From: Triplophysa rosa | Lineage: Eukaryota > Chordata > Actinopteri > Cypriniformes > Nemacheilidae | Assembly: GCF_024868665.1 (NCBI RefSeq) | Contig: NC_079891.1 | Location: 19,520,953 to 19,584,952 of the forward strand | Length of the DNA stretch: 64,000 nucleotides | Direction: 5' to 3' | Notes under the pieces: generated by a model | What the model was told of the DNA's origin: nothing | Databases searched by the model: none | The model's input: the letters and a program-made list of their open reading frames with translations, nothing else | Position numbers and translations under genes: made by a program | Shown: positions 23,757-49,188 of the stretch, piece by piece | How positions within the stretch are numbered: the first letter of the stretch is position 1 | Layout of the letters: every line of letters starts with the position of its first letter

Positions 23757-26064
23757 GGGCTTGTCCACACCGGGACGATAATCGCGCGTTTATCGTCGAC
23801 GTTTAACGCCTCGTGACTAAACAAAGGGCGCCAATGTGAGATTGCACACCGACGCGCAAAACGGCAGGCGTAAAAGTCTTTTTTTACTTAAAAAAAAAAA
23901 ACTGGCCGACCAATGAGATTGGCGCTTTTGGTCACGTGCCTGGAGCTGCTGAAGTTACAGTAAAACACAACTTGGTGGTGCTTGTCGCTACCCGATCCGT
24001 CCCGGAAACACTATTTGTGACGCCACGTCCGGTCGATACAATTTACAGCAGTTAAAAAAAAGTTTGTTCCATACCGGAAATAGTTTTTAAATAAACTCTT
24101 TATTGAACATTGCATTTAACATCAAAGGACATTAAACACATTACAATTTGTAATGGTTTGGAGAAACGTACGAGGGATACACTAAGAATCCTGTTATATG
24201 TCAGCAGTGAGAAATATTTTTATTCATAAAAAATGTTTTTTGTTTATAGTAAAACTAAGTTTATTTTTTATTAATGATTCTCTTCTTAAAATACTTTTTT
24301 TGGCAAAATATGTAAAGGTCAATATGTGGCACAAAATGTTACCCCAATTAAATAATTGAAAAATTAAATACAATGTTAACTATTAAGTTGAATTTTAAGA
24401 CACCATTTAGTAAAGTGTGTGTTTTATTTGTATGTTATGCTCTACATATTTTAGCATACTTTAACAAATGTCTGTATTTAAGAAACACACAGAATTTTCT
24501 GAATTCATTCAATTTATTTATTTATACATTTGTTCCTTCTTTTCTTTAGTCATCCATTCACTCACTACCTCCTTCCATCACTCCCTCCCTCCCTCCCTCA
24601 GTCACACACTCACTCACTACCTCCCTCCCTCACTCACTAATCTATTCATCTACTTAAAATTGCTGATTGAGGAACATGGCATTGACCTTTAGGCCGTGTT
24701 CATCAATACAGTATGCCAAAAAATGTTTCCATGTCTTCTTGATACTGAAATACAAACAAAAAGTCATCCTTCGCCTTGGAAAATTGACCCCTCAGGACCT
24801 TTCTGATGACATTTTGTTGATTGTCCCTGTGCATCCGCAAAAATACAGGCTCTGTCACCTCCCCATGGAATAAGTCTCTGTGACTTTGTATTCAGTCTCA
24901 TGCTGAATGTAGGTCTCTGACAATGGCTGGCTGCTGCACCTGGTAAAGTAAAGACACAAGTTTGTATTCATGTGTGTATAGGTGCATGCATGTATATAGG
25001 CACATATTCAGCATACATGCAATAGATTTCACTCCGCTGCCATGTTGAAATCGAAAAGGTGGGAAGAAAACCGTAAGGACAGATAGACTGCAATGGTTTG
25101 GCCTACCATGGGGTGTCTGTGACATGAAAAAACAAATGATGCGTTTAAAAACAACGTTAGATTGGCTGTGTGTGCGCGAATGAAACCTGCAAATGGCAGT
25201 TTAAACAGTCCCTAATATGTTCTCACTTTACTAACAGTGACTTTACAGATGTAATATTATTATCTTGGCAGGATAGTCTATCATACACTTGTTGAATGCA
25301 ACACCACTGGCAAATCAATGGAACCTCCTCCTAAAACACACACATGCACGAACGCACACACAGTAGTTTGATGGCATATGTTTTCTTGTGTGAAAATCCA
25401 GCTTACCTCTGTGAATGTTAATGGACACGATGTGCAGGTGCATACTGTGAAAAACAAATAACACTGTAAGAGTTTGCTTTTATTATCTAACAGCTCTGAC
25501 AAATGAAACATTCTTACCATCAGCATGCAGATAATTAACTAAGGCCTAGTCCTGGCATAAGCTAAGCCTTGTCTGTGAAACCGGGCCACAATAGTACACA
25601 GTAAATGTTGTCGTGCAGCTTCTTCTACAATCTTGAGGCAAGCATTTCCCATCTGAAATTAAAGGCAGATCGGTTACATCCTTGTGAAAGCTGCCATGTT
25701 TAAAATGATGCATTGTCTCAGCTTCAGCTGCGGTCTGACTGCATGGGTTCTGAAAACACCCACTTGGTGTAGAGTCAGTCATGGTACGGACATACTTGTT
25801 TCTGGTAGTGGTCCAATCAAATTAACCAGAAGTGGTGTCAGTTTCGCGCATGCGCGGAACAAATCGTGTTTCCGGGACGGATCGGGTAGCCACAAGCACA
25901 AAACGGTCTTGCCGAGCACACATTGACGAAGAGGAAGCTAGATTTATTCTTCTTTTGTGTGACAAGCGAGTGTCAGAAGCATAAAGTTGCGCAGCGCCAC
26001 CTTGTGTACCGGGGTATTTCTGTTTTTCAGCACGTGTGATTATCGTCCCGGTGTGTACAAGCTC
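23757..26064. mobile_element. 2.3-kb DNA transposon with two-tier inverted repeats, family unassigned
   Basis: The termini read inward GGGCTTGTCCACACCGGGAC on the left and GAGCTTGTACACACCGGGAC on the right, both continuing GATAATC. About 220 bp further in, a second inverted pair shares CTACCCGATCCGTCCCGGAA (about 23987 and 25871). The middle (24050-25840) has no recognisable transposase. A CpG-rich patch lies at each end. Flanking bases (TTA on the left, TGA on the right) do not give a clear target duplication, so the superfamily is open; PIF/Harbinger is one possibility. Confidence 0.7.
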
Positions 26065-26173
26065 TGACATTGTATTGTAAATTATACTTTTTCTAGTTCT
26101 TTGTGACTTGACAAAAGTTTTAGAAATCTGCCCTTTATATTGGCCTCTATAATTAAGCAATTGTATTTGAATT

Positions 26174-26718
26174 TTAAAGAGTACGTAACTAGGGATTTTT
26201 AAGGTCCTACTTTGGTTTATAGAGTGTCCAACAACAAGTTTATGTACATAGAAGGTGTAAAAACACTATTATTTCTTAATAAAAGGCAATTATTCTTACA
26301 TTACTTCTTGACTTACTCTCAAATGATTCGTTCCGCGAGTCATCTGTCTAATCCCCTCCTTTCCGCTAGCCTAGTCTAATGTGATTTCTCAGATGGTCTA
26401 GTCTTCTGTGATTGGTCTACCGCGAATGAGGCTCACGAGCTACAGTGTTTGGGGGAAAAGAGTGAAGTTTTCACGGGCGTGGCAAAAAGTAGGCGGAGAC
26501 TATATGTAGTGACCTAAATCCGCGGCGGTTCGTGAATCGGTCTAGGGGACGACTCGTTTGCGTGATTCAGAGTCGACTCCCTTTTTTCCAAGCCAATAAC
26601 TTTGTTATTCATTCACCTTCGGATTTACAGCTTGGCAGACTGCTTACTTTCAAACACGGGTAACATTACACACTGCATGAAATGTCATTTTCATGATCTC
26701 ATGTTATGTACCCTTTAA
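26174..26718. mobile_element. TTAA-ended MITE
   Basis: The element starts TTAAAGAGTACGTAACTAG and ends GTTATGTACCCTTTAA, imperfect inverted repeats that each carry TTAA. The 545-bp interior is GC-richer than the surroundings and has no ORF. Confidence 0.6.
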
Positions 26719-27077
26719 GAATAGAAGTCTATGACAAATAAGTATGACAGTAGTACAAAATATCACATTTAAAAATATTTAGAATGACAAGTTGTGACAT
26801 TGACAATGTAAATGCTGCACAAGTCCTAAATATAAAACTGTTGCAGTGCACGGACATTTGTGTTTTAAATAAAGGGGGGAAGGGTAAGACTATAGGAAGT
26901 GTAACAGCTCTGACTCACCCCACGTTAGAAACAATTACACTGTCTTATCTACAGTAATTTCATTTCTTAATTTAGCAGCTTCTATCTTTACTGCTTTACA
27001 TTTCATGGAGAATAATTGTGAAGCTTATGGCTCACAAGGACAATGTGTGTGAAAGCTTTTCCAACTGGGTCAAGGTA

Positions 27078-27846
27078 CACTCAAAAAAATGATATGTTCA
27101 ACTTAATTAACCTTTTTATGTCAACAGGTTCCACATAACTGGATTACGTTGAATTTAAGTAACCTTATCTATTTCAGTAAACTTAAGATACTTACATCAA
27201 GTTAATGCAATGTTGTTTAGTTGAATCAGATTAAGAGTCTTGTTTTTGTTTTACATCATTAAGTTCATGAAATTCAATTATGCTAACATGCATATTTTAC
27301 ATAAAACCAATATAAAAAAACAATTTTATCGATTAAGCTATATAATGAAGGCACTCATTTATTCATTATATACATTTTTAACATTAATCAGACACAACTT
27401 AATTTGTCCTCAATAAAAAGACATTGAGTAAGAAAACTCAATAGTAATTCAAATTTGTAAATGTAACCGCCCACTACCTAACCAAAGGCAACTCTTTTCT
27501 GAACAATGGTAACCACAAAACTCAAAAATATAACTCTTCAAAACCTTAAAGATAAATGAACATTAAACAATAACAAGTGTTGCTTTTTATTGAAAAATGC
27601 CTAAAATAACACTTATTTAAGAAAATAACTCAAAATGCAGTTATACGCAAAGCATGCTGGGAAATATAAGTCCTCTGCCCAATTGTAACTATTTTATGTT
27701 AACACAACACAACTCCTTTATGTTGTCCCGATAGGGTTATATGACTAAACATAAAAAATCATGTTGTGACCAAATTCTCCAAAAGTTGTGTTGATTTAAC
27801 TTAAGTTAAGTAAATTGAACAAGCAGCAAAATCTTTTTTTTGAGTG
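27078..27846. mobile_element. TA-flanked MITE (CACTCAAAAAAA termini)
   Basis: The left end is CACTCAAAAAAATGATATGT and the right end, reversed, is CACTCAAAAAAAAGATTTTG; both sides are flanked by TA (27076-27077 and 27847-27848). Inner similarity extends into TTCAACTTAATTAA/TTCAATTTACTTAA. TA duplication suggests Tc1/mariner-type mobilisation. AT-rich, non-coding. Confidence 0.7.
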
Positions 27847-27849
27847 TAA

Positions 27850-29350
27850 AATACAAATGCTTTTCCACTTGTGCGCCTTGAAAAACTATGCAAAGGATCT
27901 AGCGCTGTGTGATACTTTTTTTAGTGTTTGTGATTTGTGCTTTCACTCTCTTAAATGATGCATTCTCGAAAAAGACCCTTGAGCAACAAACCCACTTGAG
28001 TGGAAACACACACACAACCTCACACACAGAAACAACTGAAAAAATATTTGTGCCACTCTATTTAATTTCTTTAATAGTTTATTTATTATTATGACATGTA
28101 TTTATTTATATATATTTTATATTATTTATATATGTTTATTATTGCTGCAATGGAGCCTTAATCAGTATAGACTCTCTCTGCCATTCCAGTAGAGCTATAG
28201 ATCTCCTGCCCGCATGCTTCAAAATACACCACCAAAAATCTGGGTGCAAAAAAGAAACAATCTGTTTCTATACAGCTCGTAACACTATCTAGCCATTCTA
28301 ATGATGCATCATAACATGCCTTTTTCTGGAAATGCCCATAGTATAAAATGACAATTTCTTGTTCAATACAGAACAAATGCGAATAAAGAACACAATTATT
28401 ATGACACCTTTCTTTTTTCATTTTGGCAATCTTTTTTAAAATAATGGCAAAAGCTACACATCAGTGTGTGAAATACATGAACTTTGCAGTATTGGTATTT
28501 TAAGATATGTACAGCAGTGCTTGATAAGTTGAGGGATTTGAACAGTGTGAACAATAAAGTCAATGTTGATTTTCATGTGAGTCTCTTATGGCCCTCCAGC
28601 AAACGAGGGGGTGGTTAGCAGATGTTCAATGTTCATGTTCTCGCCTTGCCTTTTATACATAATACCTACAGTATGTCTATAAAACTATGCAGAAAGAGAC
28701 CAAGAAAGAAGAGAGAGATGAAATGAAAGAAAGCAAGTGGTGGGGGAGAGGCGTAGAGGAGTCTGTGCTGAAATACAATTTTAAACTTTGCTCTTTTGTA
28801 CATCCAATGTTCATCCTATTCAGGCTCTTTCAAATTAAGGGATGTATCAGCATTGACTCTGAAGAAAATGTCAAGGTTTTTCAGAGTCATTTGCTGAGCA
28901 TATTCTCGCTCTCTCTATTGTCTTTCTAATCCCTCGGTTTTCGACATCTCTTTAGACAACAAGCAGTTTAATTTCTTAAATGTCTCCTTTCTGTTGGAAG
29001 ACTTGTAAGATGTTTTGGGGGCTCTTGGATATCCATATATATCTGTCTTCAGTGTAAATGTGTTTTTGTACAGAGTGTAAGCCCCCCTCCTGTTCCACAG
29101 TGGTCATAATTAAAGTTTGAAAGAGTTTAATTTTACTCTCCACAAAGTTTCAAATGCCAAATCTGAATATTATTTAATGAATTTAACATTCAACTAAAAC
29201 CCTCCCTCACTCATTTTCTTTTTTTACACCCTTCCCCTCGCTTGCCCTGTCTTAACTATGCATAAAATCAAGTGTCAAGTGTGCAGCACAGGGCGTGGCC
29301 GTCGCCTCATCAGCCACTCCCAACCTCGTCTAAGCCCCTCCCCTATTCGC
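27850..29350. other. Intergenic and 3' flank of the connexin gene
   Basis: No coding signals. The part next to 29353 on the minus strand is 3' UTR and flank of the connexin gene. Confidence 0.55.
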
Positions 29351-29352
29351 CG

Positions 29353-43440
<14,088 letters not shown>

Positions 43441-43446
43441 CATAGT

Positions 43447-43645
43447 TTCCCTTTCTGTCGTTCTCTCGACGTTGTGTCGAGCCGACAGATGGAAGATCTC
43501 TTGAGAACCTATCAACTTCTGACTAGTTTAGAAAAGGCCAATGAAATTGGTGAATGAAATTTGCATGCCGGACTCCGCCTCCGGATATCCGGGTATAAAA
43601 GGGAGACGGCGTGCTGCATTCATTCACCTTTTGTTCTTCGGAGCC
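43447..43645. repeat. DIRS left inverted terminal repeat
   Basis: Its reverse complement recurs at about 48965-49135, including ATTTGCATGCCGGACTCCGC and the TATAAAAGGGAGACGGC segment. The latter resembles a TATA box and may serve as promoter. The outermost bases differ from those of the right repeat. Confidence 0.85.
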
Positions 43646-43817
43646 TTCACACTGATCGACTTCGAGACTTCAAACTCTACACCGAATTACTGCTGGAATC
43701 TTATGACGTGGTGCAGCGGATGGTCCCTTCCTGCAGCGACTTCCCCTGGGCATCTCGGCAGTTCCAGAAGTGTTCGAGTTTTTTTCCCTAAAAAGAGCAA
43801 ATTTCTCCAGCGTGGCA

Positions 43818-45395
43818 TGTCCCGCTGTTCTCATGGGTGCAACACACTCATCGAGGAGGGGGACGGACACGATGTCTGCTTCCAGTACGCTGGGGCAGAC
43901 GTTGTGGATACGTCCTGCCCGCACTGCGGGTGGTTGACGGTTCAGACGTTGCGTCACAGGTGGCTGTGTTCCCACGGGACTCAGCCACCACCTCGTCTGC
44001 TCCCCGTTCCGTGACGGCAGGACTACGGCCCTGCTGCCCGCTACGGAAAGCAGCGAGGGTGATATGAGGATTACTGTGAGCGTTTATCCGCCAGCCACTG
44101 GCTCACGGAGCGTTTGCACCTCGTCTCGCTCGTCTGACCATTCCCCAGGAGACGGTCCCACCGTCTTGTTCCTCAAACACGTATTTGGACACGATGCATG
44201 ATGATGAGATGTCTCTTGCAGCATCGGGGGGTGACGTACTGCCATCCGACGATTCCTTGGGCTCCCTCCCTCGGGGGGTCGCGCCCAGGAAGAAGCGGAC
44301 GTCGAAATGTCAGCCATGCTTTCCCGGGCTGCCGTGAGCGTTGGCTTGCAGTGCCCGCACTGCCTCTCCAAGCGCTCGCGGCTGGCTACATGGCGCCCGC
44401 CCCGAGTGCCTTGTTTACCGGAAGTGCATGAGGAACTTAGTAAGATCTGGAACGCCCCCTTTTTCCGGCACGTTCACGTCAAACAAAGTTCGGTCACCCT
44501 CTCTTCCCTCGAGGGTGAGGCATCTAAAGGATACGTCGATGTCCCCCAGGTGGAGTGTGCCGCCGCAGTGCACTTGTGCCCGCAGGCGGCGGCCATCTGG
44601 GGGGCTCGACCTAGACTCCCGTCCAAAGCTTATGCAGGAACTCCGCGCCGCCACCGACCTCGCTCTACGGGCGATGTCCACACTTGTGGTCCATGAGAGA
44701 CACCTCTGACCGAACCTAACGCCGAGAAGGTCCGCTTTCTCGACGCACCCATCTCGCAAGGGGGGGGCTGTTTAAAGATACTGTCGAGCCGCAGTTCTCG
44801 ACAGTAAAGAAGCAGACAGAGGATGTCAATCATATCCTCCCCCGCCGCGACTCGGCCGTCGAGTCCCATGCAACGTCTGCTTCCCAGCAGCCCTGGTCCT
44901 CTTCGACGCCCTCCGGCTCTGGCGGCCCTCATGGGAAGACCCCAGGGAGATCGAGAATATCACCCGGACCCGACCCCAGCCACTCCATCGCTGGGGGATC
45001 GGAGAGGGATGGTTCCTGCCCCGTCTCACCACCTGCTGGCCCCCTCCGGGGGGCTAGCGCCCACTTACTCACAAAAAGAGTTTCCTCTCTCTCTGGGTCA
45101 TTACAGCCGCTCCCACCCTCGGCACAACGGTGGATGGCAACTCGACGTTGCACCATGGCGAAGCACAACGTTGAGTCTAAACACCAGCCCTCAGCACTCT
45201 CAGTCAGACAGTGCGTTGAGCTGCGCAATCGCCAGGCAGGAAAAACAGCAGAGCCGATCTCCTCCCCGGGGGCCCTCCCCGGCAAGGGATCCGTATTGCT
45301 GGCCATCGAACCACCCCCCGCGGGGGCGATGAAGCAGATCAGACCCCTAGTCCCCCTGTCTCGGTTCCTGGGAGCTTGGCTCAGTTTCCCAGGCC
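43818..45395 (+). pseudogene. DIRS ORF1 (Gag-like), broken
   Basis: Frames carry a Cys/His-rich start (MSRCSHGCNTL, GHDVCFQY, SCPHCGWLTVQTLRHRW) and then a region with VHEELSKIWNAPFF and KGYVDVPQVECAAAVHLCPQ, the recognisable Gag-like part of fish DIRS ORF1. The reading shifts frame several times and meets stops, so no intact product is possible. Confidence 0.65.
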
Positions 45396-47190
45396 GTCAG
45401 GCTGGCTAGGCAGCACGATCCGTCTCGGCTACGCGATCCAGTTCGCCAGACGCCCTCCCAAGTTTCGAGGCATCCTCTCTACCTCAGTCAGAGGTGGGGA
45501 TGCACCCGTGCTTTGGGCCGAGGTTGCCACTCTTCTGGCGAAGGGAGCGATCGAGCCCATCCTACCAGCCGAGATTTTCAACAGGTTTTACAGCCCGTAC
45601 TTCATTGTCCCAATAAAGGCGGGGGGCTGCGCCCCATCCTAGATCTGTGTGCCCTGAACAAGCACCTACACAAGCTGCCGTTCAGGAGGATCACGCAGAA
45701 GCGCATCCTGAAGTCTGTCAGATGTCAGGACTAGTTCATGGCAATCGACCTGAAGGACGCGTACTTTCATGTCTCGATCCTCCCTCGACATCGGCCGTTC
45801 CTACGGTTCGCTTTCGAGGGGCGGGCATATCAGTACAGGGTCCTCCCCTTCGGTCTGTCCCTGTCTCCACGTGTCTTCACGAAGATCGTGGAAGCTGCCC
45901 TCCTTCCCCTCAGGGAAAGAGGTGTGCGGGTACTGAACTATCTCGACGACTGGCTCATCTTGGCACACTCGCGAGATCTGTTGTGTACACACAGGGACCT
46001 GGTGCTCCGGCACCTAGATCGGTTGGGGCTACAGGTCAACTGGGAAAAGAGCAAGCTCTCCCCCGTGCAGAGCATCCTCTTTCTCGGTATGGACTCGACT
46101 CTGTCTCCATGACAGCGAGACTGACTACAGAGCACGCGCAATCAGTGTTGAACTGCCTGAAGGTTCTCAGGCAGTCAGCGGCCCCCCTGAAACAATTTCA
46201 GAGGCTCCTGGGATACATGGCATCCTCGGCGGGGGTGGTCCCCCTCGGGTTGATGCACATGCGACCGCTCCAACACTGGCTGCAGAGTCGGGTTCCTTGG
46301 AGAGCATGGCACACCGGCAGCAGGCGTATGGTCATCACGCCTGTCTGCTGACGCACCCTGACCCCCTGGTCTTCCATGACCTTTTTGCGGACAGGAGTCT
46401 CCCTAGGGCAGGTGTCAAGGCATGTCGTGGTGACGACGGATGCCTCCCTGCAGGGTTGGGGTGCCGTGTGCAATGGGCACGCAGTGTCGGGGCGGTGGAC
46501 GGGCCCCCGCCTGCGTTGGCATATCAACTGCCTAGAGTTGTGGGCTGTGCTACTTGCACTGAGGAGGTTACAACCTCTCGTGCAGGGCAAGCACGTGCTG
46601 GTCCGGACGGACAGCACAGCTGCCGTGGTATATATCAATCGTCAGGGTGGCGTTCGCTCACGGCAGCTAACACGACTCGCCCGACTCTTCCTCCTTTAGA
46701 ATCAGCAGGTGATCAGCTCCCTGCGAGCCACACACATCCCAGGCGTCCTGAACCAGACAGCCGATGTGCTCTCTCATCAGTCGATGCCTCGTGGAGAGTG
46801 CTGACTCCATTCCCGCGCAGTCCAGCTCATTTGGGAGCAGTTCCGCCAGGCACAGGTGGACCTGTTGCCTCCCCGGACTCCACCCATTGTCCGCTTTGGT
46901 ACTCCCTGACCGAGGCACCCCTCAGCACGGATGCCCTTGCGCACAGCTGGCCGCGGGACAAGCAGAAGTACGCCTTCCCCCCAGTGAGCCGCATTGCACA
47001 GACCCTGTGCAAGGTCAGGGAAGAGGAGCATCAAGTGGTACTAGTTGCGCCCTACTGGCCCAACCAGACTTGGTTCTCAGAGCTGGTGCTTCTGATAACA
47101 ACTCCCCCCTGGCCGACCTTCTGTCACAGGGGAAGGGCACGTAACGGCATCCCAGGTAGACCCCTGGAACTTCCATGTCTGGACGGGACG
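45396..47190 (+). pseudogene. DIRS reverse transcriptase and RNase H, broken
   Basis: Reverse transcriptase motifs are clear: FYSPYFIVP, GLRPILDLCALNKHL, MAIDLKDAYFHVSILPRHRP, FGLSLSPRVF and the active-site box YLDDWLI typical of DIRS. RNase H follows with TTDASLQGWGAV, LELWAVLLALRRL and VLVRTDSTAAVVYINRQGG. A C-terminal segment has APYWPNQTWF. Lesions include a frameshift near 45625, an amber stop at 45733-45735, a stop near 46110 and further stops after 46698. It is closest to vertebrate DIRS1-like elements. Confidence 0.85.
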
Positions 47191-47202
47191 AGAAGATCCT
47201 GA

Positions 47203-48140
47203 GTGGCCCACCCCCTGCGTGGTTGGGACATCACTCAGGCTAGGGCCTCGACCACTAGGCGGCTATACGCCCATAAGTGGCGCCTCTTCTCATCCTGGTG
47301 CTCTTCTCAAAGAGAAGACCCGCGGAGTTGCTTGATCGGGAACGTGCTGTCCCTTCCTCAAGAGAGACTGGAGAGTAACCTCTCCCCCCTCCACACTGGG
47401 AGTGTATGTAGCCGCTACGGCTGCTCATCACGACCCAGTTGCTGGGAAGCCTCTGGGACAGCACGACCTGGTCATTAGGTTCCTAAGGGGCGCGAGAAGG
47501 CGACCGCCTCATTCGCGCTCTGTACCCTCTTGCGACCTAGGTGGTGGGCCTCAAGAGGCCCCGCCCCCTTCGAGCCTCTCGGAGCTGCCGCTCTTTCTCA
47601 CCTCTCGATAAAGACGGCTCTCCTGATGGCGCTCACCTCCAAGAGGGTAGGGGACTTGCAAGCACCCTCCGTGTCCACAGATTGCCTAGAACTCGGGCCC
47701 GGGGATTCTCACGTTATCCTGAGACCCCGGCCCGGCTACGTGCTCAAAGTTCCCACAACTCCCCCTAGAGATCAGGTGGTGAACCTGCAGGCGCTCCCCA
47801 CTGGGGAGGAAGACCCAACCCCATCTGTGTTGTGTCCAGTACGTGCACTGCGCCTCTACTTGGACCGCACGCAGAGCTTCAGAAGCTCTGAGCAGCTCTT
47901 TGTCTGTTTTGGAGGTCAGCAGAAGGGGAGGACTGTCTCCAAACAGAGGCTGGCGCATTGGATCATGGATGCCGTCGCTACGGCATACCGATCTCAAGAT
48001 TGCCCCTGGCCATTAGGAGTGAGGCACACTCCTCATGGGCACTGGCTCAGGGCTCCTCTCTAGCAGATATCTGCAGAGCTGCAGGTTAGGCTACGCCCAA
48101 CACCTTCGTGAGGTTCTAATACCTACACGTGGAACCGGTG
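47203..48140 (+). pseudogene. DIRS tyrosine recombinase, broken
   Basis: Frames read STTRRLYAHKWRLFSSWC, then ALLMALTSKRVGDLQAPSV (catalytic Arg region), LCPVRALRLYLDRT and LFVCFGGQQKGRTVSKQRLA. The expected C-terminal catalytic block (GVRAHSTRG type) is corrupted to GVRHTPHGHW and is followed by a stop at about 48061, so the second catalytic Arg and the Tyr are lost from frame. Earlier frameshifts lie near 47390 and 47560. Confidence 0.8.
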
Positions 48141-48799
48141 TGAGCCCGCGTTCTGCAAGGCAACATGTAGGACTGGTAGCTGGTAGGGCGTACGCCTGCG
48201 AAAGCCCTTCCCCCCTTCCTTAGGTGGGTCAGCGGCTATTTCGGCCTCCCTTCTTTCCCCACTGGGTAAAGAACAGGCATTCCATCCATCACTAAGCACC
48301 TTCCTGGGGGCAGGCTGGGCAGAGCAGTTGAGTTATCTACCACATAGCTCTAACCGGACCTAGTGCTCCAGACGTGGTAACCCCCCCCCAGTGGGCGGTT
48401 CCGTCTGATGTATCGTCATGAATGGTTCCCACCTCGGTAACCCATGACCTCCCTAGGTGGACTTCCACCTTGCGGTTAACTCCTTCAGTCCGCACATTTT
48501 CCCATGAGTTCTCCCCTGATGGTGAGACCATGTTGGTGTCTCCACTAATTCCTCTCTACGGAGGTAGTGGTCTCTGTAGCGTTTTTCCCCCAGGGGGAAT
48601 AATGCTTACCCAGTGGCCCTTACGGTGCCGGGCGGCTTCTCGCTGTAAGAGAATCAAGGCCACCTTTTCTTCAAAAGCTCTGGGACCCCCTACCTCTCCA
48701 CTGGACGGTTACAATTTCACGCTAGCGCTTGTCTGACTCTCCCAGGCCAGTCAGCATCGCTCCGCTGGAGATTGTGACGCGGCACAGCGCTGTGGCATT

Positions 48800-48945
48800 T
48801 TCCATAGGAACCCTATCTGTCAGCTCGACACAACGTCGAGAGACCGACAGAAAGGGAACGTCTTGGTTTCGGATGTAACCTCAGTTTCCTGATGGAGGGA
48901 ACGAGACATTGTGTCCTTCTTGCCACAACACTGGCCGCTCGCCGC
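48800..48945. repeat. DIRS internal complementary region
   Basis: It contains GACACAACGTCGAGAGACCG followed by ACAGAAAGGGAA (complement of the left outer end), and then CGTCTTGG through CTGATGGAGGGAACGAGAC (complement of the right outer end). The matching block in the truncated copy is at about 612-760. Confidence 0.85.
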
Positions 48946-48964
48946 AGCGGTCGAGGGATGCTCA

Positions 48965-49188
48965 GGCTCCTCAGACCAAAAGGTGAATGAATGCAGCACG
49001 CCGTCTCCCTTTTATACCCGGATATCCGGGGGCGGAGTCCGGCATGCAAATTTCATTCGCCAATTTCATTGGCCTTTTCTAAAGTAGTCAGAACTTGATA
49101 GGTTCTCAAGAGATCTTCCATCTGTCGGCTCGACACAACGTCTCGTTCCCTCCATCAGGGAACTGAGGTTACATCCGTAACCAAGACG
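48965..49188. repeat. DIRS right inverted terminal repeat
   Basis: Inverse of the left repeat, with a unique outer extension, CTCGTTCCCTCCATCAGGGA continuing to ACCAAGACG. The truncated copy ends identically at about 1003. Confidence 0.85.

Larger units (their letters stand above)
43447..49188 (+). mobile_element. Near full-length, inactivated DIRS-type (tyrosine recombinase) retrotransposon
   Basis: The 5.7-kb element has non-identical inverted terminal repeats (43447-43645 and 48965-49188). An internal complementary region (about 48800-48945) carries the reverse complement of both outer ends side by side. This is the diagnostic DIRS layout, used to template a circular intermediate for recombinase-mediated integration. 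Inside lie Gag-like, RT/RNase H and tyrosine-recombinase regions in order, all broken by stops and frameshifts. No target duplication is expected. Base composition is markedly more GC-rich than the flanks. A second, truncated copy occupies 1-1003. Confidence 0.88.

Noticed and set aside
25546..25782. 78-codon Cys-containing minus frame inside the 2.3-kb transposon
   Set aside because: No similarity to a known transposase motif and no supporting splice structure; considered chance.
43670..48531. Many minus-strand open frames across the DIRS element
   Set aside because: Shadow frames of GC-rich coding relics; none has reverse-transcriptase, Gag or recombinase motifs.
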